Assembly: GCA_950097015.1 (NCBI GenBank)
Contig: CATNEN010000003.1
Coordinates: 8,230,501-8,294,500, forward strand
Length of the DNA: 64,000 bases
Direction of reading: 5' to 3'
Origin: Macrostomum hystrix
Taxonomy: Eukaryota; Platyhelminthes; Macrostomidae
Shown: one piece after another, positions 23,753 to 34,696 of the stretch
Layout: each line of letters starts with the position of its first letter
Position numbering within the stretch: position 1 is the stretch's first letter
Position numbers and translations under genes: made by a program
The notes under the pieces: model-generated
The model's input: only the letters and a program-made list of their open reading frames with translations
Database searches by the model: none
What the model was told of the DNA's origin: nothing

Positions 23753-24696
23753 CACTCACACATTAAACAAGACTGGAATTCAGCATTGATTAGCATCAGT
23801 CTTCAATTATAAATCAGATATCAGAAATCAGAAATCACTGTACAGATGTATTAAACAAGCCAGTCAGTTCCTAGTACAGCTTCATCTGTTTTGACTAAGT
23901 CCGAATGCAATAAATTCCTAATCTTTAGTTGCCATCGTTTGGTCCGTAGGAAGGAATTAGTTAAACAATCGTCACCTTTCTTTGCATTTTTTTCTTCCGT
24001 GTCTGTACTGTGGGCGTCTTTGACTTCAGATCAGAACAATCAGAACCAACTGCCAAATATTGTAGATCTGTGCAACTTTGTGTTGGAAAAGATCACAAGG
24101 TTTCTTATATTCCAGTTCAGCTTCATGCCACCAAGCCTACAGTGTTGTTTGCGTATTAGACAAGGAAAATTGTGTGTATGATGGCGTTTGCTAAATTCAA
24201 GCTGAAAACGTTGGACGCATAAAAAACAAACCGCCTGGTACAGTGAAGTTTGCCGATTTGAAATTGCGAAATTACCATTGGAAACAGTCGAATAGGCAGA
24301 ATACTCGTTTGCCCATTTCTGTAAGTCCAGCAAAGTACAAAACATTCTGCTATATACATACTATCTCTATACATCGCCTAATATCGCAAACCAAGTTTTT
24401 CTTTGATCCTCACACGGTGACTACTTAGGTGTTGACACACTAGTCTTAGTGAAGCCACCGATCGTTTGATGGGTATAAAATTTGTGTACTTAAACCCTTG
24501 GCTTGTAGTCTAGTAGGTGTACGATATTTTTTAGAGCTGAAATCTAGATAAAGATTGATATAGCTAGTCAAGGGAACATTTACTGTCATCGACTGCACAA
24601 ATGAATCTTGATGAGGCGCAGATAGGAAATGTTCACTATAGCGGAATATTTTCTGTCATACTTTCAGAATATAATCACGAGGACACAATGCCATGT
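23753..24696. other. Spacer between the two inverted satellite arms
   Basis: About 0.94 kb of unique AT-rich DNA. Overlapping ORFs of 70-100 codons on both strands have no recognisable domain. Confidence 0.45.
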
Positions 24697-25998
24697 GACT
24701 GAAATAACTGTCCATCTGTGTCTGACTGAAATACCTATCCATCTGTGTCTGACTGAAATGTCTGTCCATCTGACTGAAATGTCTGTCCATCTGTGTCTGG
24801 CTGAAATGTCTGTCCATCTGGCTGAAATGTCTGTCCATCTGTGTCTGACTAAAATGTCTGTCCATCTGTGTCTGACTAAAATGTCTGTCCATCTGTGTCT
24901 GACTGAAATGTCTGTACATCTGTGTCTGACTGAAATGTCTGTCCATCTGTGTCTGACTGAAATGTCTGTCCATCTGTGTCTGACTGAAATGTCTGTCCAT
25001 CTGTGTCTGACTGAAATGTCTGTCCATCTGTGTCTGACTGAAATGTCTGTCCATCTGTGTCTAACTGAAATTCATCTGACTAAAGTGTCTGTCCATCTGT
25101 GTCTGATTGAAATGTCTGTCCATCTGTGTCTGACTGAAATTTCTATCCATCTGTGTCTGACTAAAATGTCTGTCCATCTGTATCTGATTGAAATGTCTGT
25201 CCATCTGTGTCTGACTGAAATGTCTGTCCATCTGTGTCTGACTAAAATGTCTGTCCATCTGTGTCTGACTGAAATGTCTGTCCATCTGTGTCTGACTGAA
25301 ATGTCTGTCCATCTGTGTCTGACTGAAATGTCTGTCCATCTGTGTCTAACTGAAATTCATCTGACTAAAATGTCTGTCCATCTGTGTCTGATTGAAATGT
25401 CTGTCCATCTGTGTCTGACTGAAATGTCTGTCCATCTGACTGAAATGTCTGTCCATCTGTGTCTGACTAAAATGTCAATCCATCTGTGTCTGACTAAAAT
25501 GTCAATCCATCTGTGTCTAACTAAAATGCCTATCCATCTGCGTCTGACTAAAATGTCTGTCCATCTGACTGAAATGTCTGTCCATCTGACTGAAATGTCT
25601 GTCCATCTGTGTCAAACTGAAATGTCTGTCCATCTGATTGAAATGTCTGTCTATCTGACTGAAATGTCTGTCCATCTATGTCTGACTGAAATGTCTGTCC
25701 ATCTGTGTCTGACTGAAATGTCTGTCCATCTGTGTCTGACTAAAATGTCTGTCCATCTGTGTCTGACTGAAATGTCTGTCCATCTGTGTCTGACTAAAAT
25801 GTCTGTCCATCTGTGTCTGACTAAAATGCCTATCCATCTGTGTCTGACTAAAATGTCTGTCCATCTGACTGAAATGTCTTTGCATCTGACTGAAATGTCT
25901 TTGCATCTGACTGAAATGTCTTTGCATCTGACTGAAATGTCTTTCCATCTGACTGAAATGTCTGTCCATCTATGTCAAACTGAAATATCTGTACAACT
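24697..25998 (-). repeat. 1.3-kb satellite of 21/27-bp units, right inverted arm
   Basis: The plus strand carries ctgaaatgtctgtccatct, the reverse complement of the unit in the left arm. The arm is more diverged (ttgcatctg, caatccat, gtacatct variants). The plus strand is open for 461 codons (24629-26014, EMSVHLCLT repeats). Confidence 0.93.
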
Positions 25999-27987
25999 GT
26001 CTGATCTATTTTGATATTGAAGTACTTAGCTGGATGGTGTTTTGTCGACCTATATTTTGTTAGTGTTGAGGTCACATTATTTCGTGAAGTATTTTGTCAA
26101 CAAATCAGTGTCACTGACCCCTTCGATATCAATCAATCAGTATTTTTGAAAATCAAAGCACAATGGAGTTTTAGTATCGCATCTATCTTTTTGGCATGCA
26201 GAGTTTTTTGTGACGATAAAGGCATTGGTTGATGTGTATGTGCGTGTGTGTTAATGTAGACACGGAAGTGCGCCATTTGGTACAGGTCAGTAGCCCGCAG
26301 TTGCGAGGTATTTTATCCCAACCGAGTCCAGTCTATATAGAAAGGTGTTGAGGCTATTAGGCTATAAAGTCCGGAAAGGTCTAAGCTGTGGTTTTTTCTG
26401 TGAATTTAGCACTCGCCAGCAGGGAGACGCACACACGCACACACACAGATAGAGCCAGCCCGTGAGTGTCGAGTGTTGAAGAGCAAACTTATTGTTAAGT
26501 GGCACCTGGTGTGTGAACTAACGGATGCTGCAACGCATTTATTTGAGAATCCAGCCATCCCCCTATAGGATGCCAGCCCCTTAATAATTGGAGCGAAAAT
26601 AGTGCAATGCATTAACTATTTTATATTGCGAATATACTCACGAATTTGAGGAGAAAAGCATCGTAGAATTTGTGGGCAGAGGGGAGAATGGGGGTCGCGG
26701 CCTTTGCTCAAAGGAATTGTTGAGCAATTTACGACCTTGAGGGCGTAATTAACGACATTAAGAAAAATCGGTGGGGCACCAGTGTGAGTGCGTGTGTGCG
26801 TAATGAAATTCCTTGTATTAAAAAACATTTTGAACTACTGATTGGCTCAATGATTGGCAGATCGACTTCGGTTGCTAATGACGCAGATTTTAGGCTGAAA
26901 TGGGTGCATTAAATGCCAGGGCTGGATTTCAGAGAGAAATGAAGGTCCTCAAGACTTTTTTTACAATTCTTTTATTGAGGCAACTACAGTAAAATTAACA
27001 TTTGATGAACACAGAGTAGTGAGTATAGCTAATCATCGAATTGATTGTGTTTCCAGTACACTTTAAAGATTCCACTACAGTCACTGGGAAATTGTTCCCC
27101 GTGTCAAAGTTAAGCCACGCAGCATTTAACTTCAACCTGAGGGGAATTTTAATAATGCATCTGAATGGGCGGAGGCAGCTGAATAAACACAAGTGGACAC
27201 AACGCAGGGAAATGTTTTGCCTTGCCTCCTCCCCCTACGAGACGGCGGAGTGGGGTGGATAACAAGTCCAGCTTCTGCTGTGCTCACTCACACATACACA
27301 CGTGCTCAAGCAGTGTTCCGGTTGGTTAAATGGCGATTGAATGCCAGAAAATTAGCATTTTATGTTGGCGAGATGAAGCACTGCATCCAGCTGCATCTGT
27401 TTTCTTAGAAATGCTCTCTAAATGATGCTCAATATCTAGAAGATAGATTAACTTTCGAGCTGTCTGTTTTCTTGCAACTGGAGCAGAATTGCATAGATGT
27501 CAGTCATTAATTTTCCACTCAAAGATCCTAGACCCTTCGAAGAGATTCTACATCTATAATGAGTTTTTACTGTCTTCTCTCATCTTTTTTTCGGTGAAAT
27601 AAAAACTGAAAGCAAACGTGCTTATCAGACCAATAATTTGTTTTTTTCTAACTTTGTTTATGATTAAATTTTGGTATAAAAAGTCGACAAAAAAATTACA
27701 ATGCTTCGTTGTGCTTGTGCGTGTGACTTTTGTTCATTTCATCATCTTTGTATGTTACCGTCTGACATTCAAGTATTTGATAGCAAATTAAAAATTCTGA
27801 CTAGTGCAGTAGTCTGCTAACAGGAATTTGCACCAAAAAAACTCACAAAAAGATTGGTCAAATATTTGTCTCTTGCGCCAAGATACCTGAGCTCAAATCC
27901 GCGGCAACGAAAATTTGAGGTATTGTGTGCCATTGTATCCGTCAACATAATGCGTCTGTGCTCAAGTAATAATAATAATAATAATTG
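25999..27987. other. Intergenic region
   Basis: No supported gene in nearly 2 kb. ORFs are under 75 codons and overlap on both strands. GT-rich stretches (26230-26255, 26425-26450, 26790-26810) could be SINE family 2 debris. A plus-strand B-box fragment (gagctcaaatccgcgg) lies near 27890, and an (aat)n run sits at 27967-27986 against the next SINE. Confidence 0.45.
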
Positions 27988-28312
27988 CAGGAGGGCTGCG
28001 GGCAATGGTACATCATTTGGTGACGCTAGACCCGCAGCCAGCGAGGATGCAATTCTGCCCATTCTGCTGACTCCTGAGCACACACGCACACAGATACCGT
28101 ACGCAGGCACACGCTTACACTTTCTCCCCATCAGGCAGTGTACACTCTCACGGTGCCTTGGAGATTGGCCCTCAATGGCGTAAATTGCACGACAAGCCAC
28201 TAAACCTCTATCCACGGCAGCGCCCCAAATCGAGCCTCGTCGCGGAATCGAGCTCAGCGACTTGGTTTGAGAGGCAAACACATAAGACCCGCTCTGCCAC
28301 CGACCCCGTCTG
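27988..28312 (-). mobile_element. tRNA-derived SINE, family 2, copy c
   Basis: Minus-strand copy with gagggctgcgggcaatgg, ctgactcctgagcacaca, gcagtgtacactctcacgg and ggaatcgagctcagcgact. On the minus strand it ends in gcaatt followed by an (att)n tail at 27966-27986. It lies immediately 3' of the protocadherin gene. Confidence 0.82.
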
Positions 28313-28395
28313 TGCTCACAGCCCACTATAATCTTTCGATGATGGCGTAACCATTGTTTTGTATTTTCTGAACTGCATTTGATTTATTAGCATAT

Positions 28396-31008
28396 CTAAT
28401 ACAGACAGGCACGTGCCAAATAAGACTTACGTCGCCGCTGAAGGAATTTGTACTCTCCACCGAAACTGCGCGAATTCTGCCGTCCGGATGCGGCTGAAGC
28501 CAGTAATGTTCTGCGCCGCTGCAGCACAAACAGCAGAACGCAGACAATCAGCAGCAGCAGCAGTACTGTCAGAGTTACCAGCACAACAACTGCCGCGGTG
28601 CCGAAGCTACCGGAGCTCGGACCGTTTCCAGCGGCGCTGCTTCGCTGCTCCATGGCTGGAGTGTCCTGCAGACTGATGTAGATTGACACGGAGGTCTCCA
28701 GTCGAGGAACTCCGCAATCCGCTGCGTGGATGGTCAATCGATGACTGCCCAGATCGGAGAGCTGCATCTGCTGGTGCACCTGTAGCCGGCCGGTGTTTTC
28801 CGACACGGAGAATAAACTGCTCGCCTGTTCCAAGCGGTACCGAATGCGGCTGTTCTCGCCCGCCTCGTCGGCATCTTTAGCCACGGCCTTCAGGATGAGG
28901 TAGCTAGGTTGTTCATGCACCGACACCGAGAAATTGTCATTGCTATAGGGGAAGATGAACTGCGGCCTGCAGTCGTTTCTGTCCATAATCTGCACTGTAG
29001 CCAATGTTGAAGAGGTCAGACTGGGAGTGCCAAAGTCCCTGGCAAACACTTGAACAATGTAGGATGCTTTCGACTCGCGGTCAAAGCTCCGCTTGGCCAC
29101 AAGATAGCCGTCCTCCGTCACGGCAAATGAATCCTTGTCGCCGCCGTAGAAGGCGATCCTTCCGCCATCGTCTGTGTCCGGATCCGTGGCTCGGATGGGG
29201 CCCAGCTTGATGCCGGGTGGACCATTCTCTTCCACCGAGAAGTCCACTGACGATGGCAGAATCGGGGCGACATCGTTCACGTCTTTGATCTCGATGTAGA
29301 TTGTTGCAGTCGCTGAGAACTGGAAGTTCTTGCCATTGTCATGCGCGATGACAAAAATTGTCAGGCTGGAACGCAGTTCGCGGTCCAAGCGTCTTATCAC
29401 TGTGACAGTTCCGCCATGCCTGGTGACATCGAAGTTGTTGGTCTCCGGCACTGACGGGTCTCTGAGAATGTAGTAGCTGATTAGACCGTTTTCATTGATG
29501 TCGCCGTCGGTGGCGGACAGATTAGCAATCACGTGACCTAGAGCACAATTCTCCGACACGGAGCGGAAGAGTGTACTCTGCACAAACCTGGGCTCGTGGT
29601 CATTCTCATCTTCGACGATAATTGTGAGGCCTTCTCGCGACTGCAGGCCGCCACCGTCGGTGCAGCGTACGATAACCGAGTAGGTATCCTTCCTCTCTCG
29701 ATCCAGCTCATCCCTGGTTAGTATCTGGAACAGATGCAGCCTCCGATCGTATTCTTTAACTTCAAACTCGGAGCGCGGACCCTGCTCTAACACACATTGC
29801 ACGCTGCCATTGATGCCCAGATCATCGTCTTTCACCGCAAAAGACATGACCACAGTGCTGGGTTGCCGGTTTTCAAAGACGCTGGCCCGACTTGCCTGCA
29901 GGTCAATGCGCGGCAGGCAGTCGTTCAGATCAAGAACTGTCAGCTGCACAGCGGCTACGCTGGTCTTCGAAGGCGAGCCGCAGTCGACGGCGCGCACGTG
30001 AAACTCCAGCATCGAGTGCTCCTCGCGATCGATCGGTCGTTTGATTGCGATTACGCCATCGTCTAGACCCACGTCAATCAGCTGGCTAATGTAAGCTGGA
30101 CTGTCAGGCGCAAGCTGGTACTTCACACGACCATTCTCGCCAATGTCTCCATCTGTGGCGCGCACAATGAGCGCTGGCTTTGGCATCGAGTTCTCCACAA
30201 CGGTGGCTCGGTATGACTCGCGATCGAAAACTGGGAAGCAGTCGTTTGTGTCTGTAACTACAACATTCAGATGCAGATAGCCAGTCAGTGGAATGTCACC
30301 AAAGTCGCGAGCGGATACATTTAAGGTGTACGACGAGATAGCTTCGCGATCTAGTACAGCAGCTAGCGTCAGGTAGACCTGGGTCTGCGAGTCGCTGTCG
30401 ATTCTAAACTGGCTGGAGGGTGTCTCCAACGCGTAGACAACTCGAGCGTTCGGCCCGCTGTCAGCGTCGGAGGCGTGTGGAATGGGCTTCCTGGCGCCAA
30501 CTACGTCAGCCTCGCTGAAGTGCACCGTATTCTGAGCCGGGTCGAACACTGGCTCATGATCGTTTACGTCTAGGACAAAGATTCGCACGGTAAACAGCAG
30601 AATCGGTTCGTCGTAGGGTTTTACGGAACAGCTAAGCGCCAGATAGCAGTCCGAGGCGAGCGCCGAGTCTCGACACACCTGTTCCCTGTCTAGGCGTCTG
30701 ACCAGCGTCAGTTCGTGCCTGGCTGTACCACCGGCTACACTGGCCACCAGCCGCACCTGGAAATGCGCATTGTAGTCAGGACTGGTGCGCAGGAATTCGA
30801 TTCGCTTCTTGGCTAGCCGCTCAGAGCTGTAGAAGCGCAGAAGATTCAGATCGCTGGCCAAGTCTCCGATGAGCAGCGGGCCGTCCGTTTCCTCGCGTAC
30901 AGAGTAGCTGATGTTGTACCTGCCGGGCTCGCTGCTGCTGGCCAAAGCGAATAGAGTCAAGAGGAGCCACGGTAGACTGGATGAAGACATCTCGCGAATG
31001 GACAGCAA
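28396..31008 (-). CDS. Protocadherin with seven cadherin repeats (delta-type), possibly incomplete 3'
   Basis: A single long exon of 870 codons. The likely start is the second ATG at 30990 (MSSSSLPWLLLTLFALA, a signal peptide). Six clear Ca2+-binding linkers mark repeat ends: DVNDHEP (~147), DTNDCFP (~253), DLNDCLP (~360), DENDHEP (~467), DVNDVAP (~577) and DRNDCRP (~676). A seventh, linker-less repeat follows. A membrane segment lies at ~804-829 (AAVVVLVTLTVLLLLLIVCV), then an RRR stop-transfer and about 40 cytoplasmic residues. Seven repeats match delta-type protocadherins, which mediate cell-cell adhesion and recognition. A strong GTAAGT donor lies at 28430-28425 (minus), inside the cytoplasmic part. 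The exon may therefore end at 28431 and splice to downstream cytoplasmic exons not identified here; the 28396 stop would then apply only to unspliced transcripts. Confidence 0.9.
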   Translation of the reverse strand: MLSIREMSSSSLPWLLLTLFALASSSEPGRYNISYSVREETDGPLLIGDLASDLNLLRFYSSERLAKKRIEFLRTSPDYNAHFQVRLVASVAGGTARHELTLVRRLDREQVCRDSALASDCYLALSCSVKPYDEPILLFTVRIFVLDVNDHEPVFDPAQNTVHFSEADVVGARKPIPHASDADSGPNARVVYALETPSSQFRIDSDSQTQVYLTLAAVLDREAISSYTLNVSARDFGDIPLTGYLHLNVVVTDTNDCFPVFDRESYRATVVENSMPKPALIVRATDGDIGENGRVKYQLAPDSPAYISQLIDVGLDDGVIAIKRPIDREEHSMLEFHVRAVDCGSPSKTSVAAVQLTVLDLNDCLPRIDLQASRASVFENRQPSTVVMSFAVKDDDLGINGSVQCVLEQGPRSEFEVKEYDRRLHLFQILTRDELDRERKDTYSVIVRCTDGGGLQSREGLTIIVEDENDHEPRFVQSTLFRSVSENCALGHVIANLSATDGDINENGLISYYILRDPSVPETNNFDVTRHGGTVTVIRRLDRELRSSLTIFVIAHDNGKNFQFSATATIYIEIKDVNDVAPILPSSVDFSVEENGPPGIKLGPIRATDPDTDDGGRIAFYGGDKDSFAVTEDGYLVAKRSFDRESKASYIVQVFARDFGTPSLTSSTLATVQIMDRNDCRPQFIFPYSNDNFSVSVHEQPSYLILKAVAKDADEAGENSRIRYRLEQASSLFSVSENTGRLQVHQQMQLSDLGSHRLTIHAADCGVPRLETSVSIYISLQDTPAMEQRSSAAGNGPSSGSFGTAAVVVLVTLTVLLLLLIVCVLLFVLQRRRTLLASAASGRQNSRSFGGEYKFLQRRRKSYLARACLY

Positions 31009-31861
31009 TTAGACTGCTGATCGGTAGTTAGTAGATAAGCGCAATGACTCGTAGAAGAGCGCAGGGTGCTAAAAAAGCGAATAAGCCGGACGAAGGCCCC
31101 AACCAGCTTTAGTTATGGGTGATTTGCGATTTGCGCGCTCTCGGATTGGAAGGCTGGTCTGTTTGGCTGTGGACCTTGTGGTTGGTTCGCCAGCTCTCTC
31201 CCTGGCTGCCTGACCTGCTAGCTGCAATTTTAACGTTTAGGAGGGTAGGCGGCGAAATATAACTTTCGCTTTGGATTGCTCTATAGAGTGTATGATTAAC
31301 TGCAGAACAATCAATAATTAGCTGGGATAACTGCCCGTAGTAGAGGCGCTTAAACTGATGTTTTTGAGAAACGTAAGTATGTTAAATGTTGCTAAGCAGC
31401 TAGATGAAATTCAATGAGCTAGTAGCGTTGCATAATTCACCACACAGGCCAGAGCAGCGATACTCACAAATGCTGACCAGCCTAATGAGAGCGGGTGGCA
31501 CTAGTATTTGGAGAGCCAATGGAGAAGTTAATGCGCGAGTCCACGCTTATAGAGCCATGAGGAAGTCAGAGGACTGCCGTGTGACTGACAGACTGACTGA
31601 CTGACTGACTGAGGGAATAACTGGCAAAAGAACGGAACCCCTTCCAAGCGATAGGAGAGAGAAATAGGGAGTGGCGAGAGAAGAGGAGATCTAGAAGCCT
31701 AATATTGAGCCTAATTAGGCCTCATAACTTTGCTTGCTAGTGAAATATACATCCGATATAGGTTCATCTTCTCCACAAAATTTTGTTTTGCATTGCATTG
31801 CATAGTATTTGTAGGGACTAATAGCATTGTAACACGATTTAAACTAGGATTTAATGCTTGC
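31009..31861. other. Upstream region of the protocadherin
   Basis: No gene supported. A short gact tetranucleotide run lies at 31586-31612. Presumed promoter and 5' UTR of the protocadherin near 31010-31300; no convincing TATA box seen. Confidence 0.4.
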
Positions 31862-32408
31862 TTCTGGCACGTACATTAGCGTCTCTAGTCTATGGTCAAA
31901 ACTATCTACGAAAGTCTAGAAAGCAACCGTGATTACAAATATTCTGGTACATTAGCTCCGATAGTCTGTGGACAAGACTATCTACGAAAGTCTAGAAAGC
32001 AACCGTGATTACAAAGATTCTGGTACATATATTAGCGTCTCTAGTCTATGGTCAAAACTATCTACGAAAGTCTAGAAAGCAACCGTGATTACAAAGATTC
32101 TGGTACATATATTAGCGTCTCTAGTCTATGGTCAAAACTATCTACGAAAGTCTAGAAAGCAACCGTGATTACAAAGATTCTGGTACATTTGCTCCGATAG
32201 TCTATGGTCAAGACTATCTACGAAAGTCAAGAAAGCAGCCGTGATTACAAATATTCTGGTACATATATTAGCGTCTCTAGTCTATGGTCAAAGCTATCTA
32301 CGAAAGTCTAGAAAGCAACCGTGATTACAAAGATTCTGGTACATTTGCTCCGATAGTCTATGGTCAAGACTATCTACGAAAGTCAAGAAAGCAGCCGTGA
32401 TTACAAAG
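31862..32408 (+). repeat. ~80-bp tandem repeat
   Basis: Seven copies of a unit of about 80 bp containing gtctatggtcaaaactatct and gcaaccgtgattacaaag. Some copies carry ctccgatag in place of gcgtctctag. Confidence 0.9.
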
Positions 32409-32990
32409 CTACGACAGTGCGATATTTTAAAACCTCGATACGATAGTTCCTGTGCACTTTTTCATTTCATCTTTCTTCGCTAAACGTGCCTTCAGCTTAT
32501 GTATCAATTAATTTTTCGAGAAGTTCTAGTCTTTTTCTTAAAATTCTTTCTAAAAAGTCGAAATCCTCATAATCTCAATATTTAGAATCCTAATCCCTAA
32601 AACTTCGGGGACATTCTAAATTAGAAATAATCTGTTCTTTCATGACTTTCCTTTACACGCAGTTTTTTTATCCGCTTTTGCGGCGCAGGGCATTTCGGAA
32701 TAAAAACGATAATGACCAACGCAGACGAGAATACAAAGGATAAGATGAAAATAAGCCCCATCATTCTTCGATTGATATTCACTGTAAGACCGGGGATTTC
32801 TGTGAGACGCTAAAGACCAAAGTTCAGGTACATGACTGCATCAAAGTGATCAGAATTGCTTCTGCTCTAGCTAGATTAATTATTCTATAAACGTACCTTA
32901 TGACTTGCTCATTGTACGTGAGTGCACAACTTAAGTGTGTGCTGTACTTGTATGAGTGCTTAAATTTAGGGAGCGATCAACTCTAGTGAG
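32409..32990. other. Spacer
   Basis: Unique AT-rich DNA, no gene or repeat seen. Confidence 0.4.
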
Positions 32991-33433
32991 TGCTTAGCTT
33001 GAGCAAGTGCTCAACTTGAGTGAGTGCTCAACTTGAGTGAGTGCTCATCTTGAGTAAGTGCTCAACTTGAGTGAGTGCTCAACTTGAGTTAGTGCTCAAC
33101 TTCAGTGAGTGCTCAACTTAAGTGAGTGCTCAACTTGAGTGAGTGCTCAACTTGAGTAAGTGCTCAACTTCAGTGAGTGCTCAACTTGAGTGAGTGCTCA
33201 ACTTGAGTTAGTGCTCAACTTGAGTAAGTGCTCAACTTAAGTGAGTGCTCAACATAAGTGAGTGCTCAACTTGAGTGAGTGCTCAACTTTAGTGAGTACT
33301 CAACTTGAGTGAGTGCTCAACTTTAGTGAGTGCTCAACTTTAGTGAGTGCTCAACTTGAGTGAGTGCTCAACTTTAGTGAGTGCTCAACTTGAGTGAGTG
33401 CTCAACTTTAGTGAGTGTTCAACTTGAGTGATG
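32991..33433 (+). repeat. 17-bp minisatellite
   Basis: About 26 copies of agtgagtgctcaacttg with variants at the ttg/tta/ttc position. Confidence 0.93.
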
Positions 33434-33945
33434 GTTCGAGTGAGTGTACAATACAATTACTGTATAATAATTACTATATAATAGGCTGGTCACGTATTAA
33501 GGACTTTATTTATTTGAATCCAAACAGAAAAAAATGCATTCCGTGAAGCGAATCATCATAAGAAGTACAGCTATAAGGAGTTATTGCTCGCGCTTGAGTG
33601 AGATGTTTTAGTTTATGCTAGAAAATTCATCTCACATATAGTAAGTGTGTATATGTGTGTCAGTTCTGTTTTTACTGGAGCATATTAAATATCAATAGGA
33701 TTGATGCCCTGTCACAAAGGCATTGAAAATCTTTATTGTACCCAAATGTTGTGGAACACAGTGACAATTTGCTAAATTACATGCAACATGCGAAATTCTC
33801 ACAATTTTCGCGTAAAACTAATTCCTTGGTTCTGTCTGTACTTTTTGATTGATTAGCCATTAACTATTAATTCAGGTATTTTAATCTCTTTGTTCCTGTG
33901 ATTTCACACATGGGAGATTTTATACCCTGTTCTTCATACCTTGCA
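33434..33945. other. Spacer
   Basis: Unique sequence between two minisatellites; no gene seen. Confidence 0.4.
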
Positions 33946-33947
33946 AT

Positions 33948-34350
33948 CTCATACCCTGAATCTCACACCCTGAATCTCACACCCTGAATCTCATACCCTG
34001 AATCTCATACCCTGAATCTCATTCCCTGAATCTCATACCCTGAATCTCATTCCCTGAATCTCATACCCTGAATCTCATTCCCTGAATCTCATTCCCTGAA
34101 TCTCATTCCCTGAATCTCATTCCCTGAATCTCACACCCTGAATCTCATACCCTGAATCTCATTCCCTGAATCTCATATCCTGAATCTCACCCTGAATCTC
34201 ACACTCTGAATCTTATTCTCTGAATCTCACACCCTGAATCTCACACTCTGAATCTCACGCCCTGAATCTCACCCTGAATATCATTCCATGAATCTCACAC
34301 CCTGAATCTCACATCCTGAATCTCGCCCTGAATCTCATACCCTAAAACTC
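33948..34350 (+). repeat. 14-bp minisatellite
   Basis: About 28 copies of ccctgaatctcatt and ccctgaatctcata variants, degenerating towards 34,350. Confidence 0.93.
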
Positions 34351-34696
34351 AAATCCTCTTACTCATACACTAAATCTAAACAGACTCGCCAGAGAAATTA
34401 ACCGCTTCTTAAACCCTAAAGTCTTTTTTCTCTGAATTTAAAAGTCTTTCTATCAACTTGTTCTCCTTTTAAATGATCAACCTAATTCTTATTCGTAGAA
34501 CGTTTAGATAAAAATTCACTATAGAAGCCATCAGACCCCTCCTTAGACCTAGAGTAGAGGGCGTTCAAATTCATTTATTTCTTCATTTAATCACAGCTAA
34601 ATAAATATCCAGCGTGATTGGAATACCTAAATTGATATCCCTAAACCACTATAACTCGCCTGTATGTTCTCACATCTATCTAAAAGTTGTAAGTGC
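34351..34696. other. Spacer
   Basis: AT-rich unique DNA; no gene seen. Confidence 0.4.
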
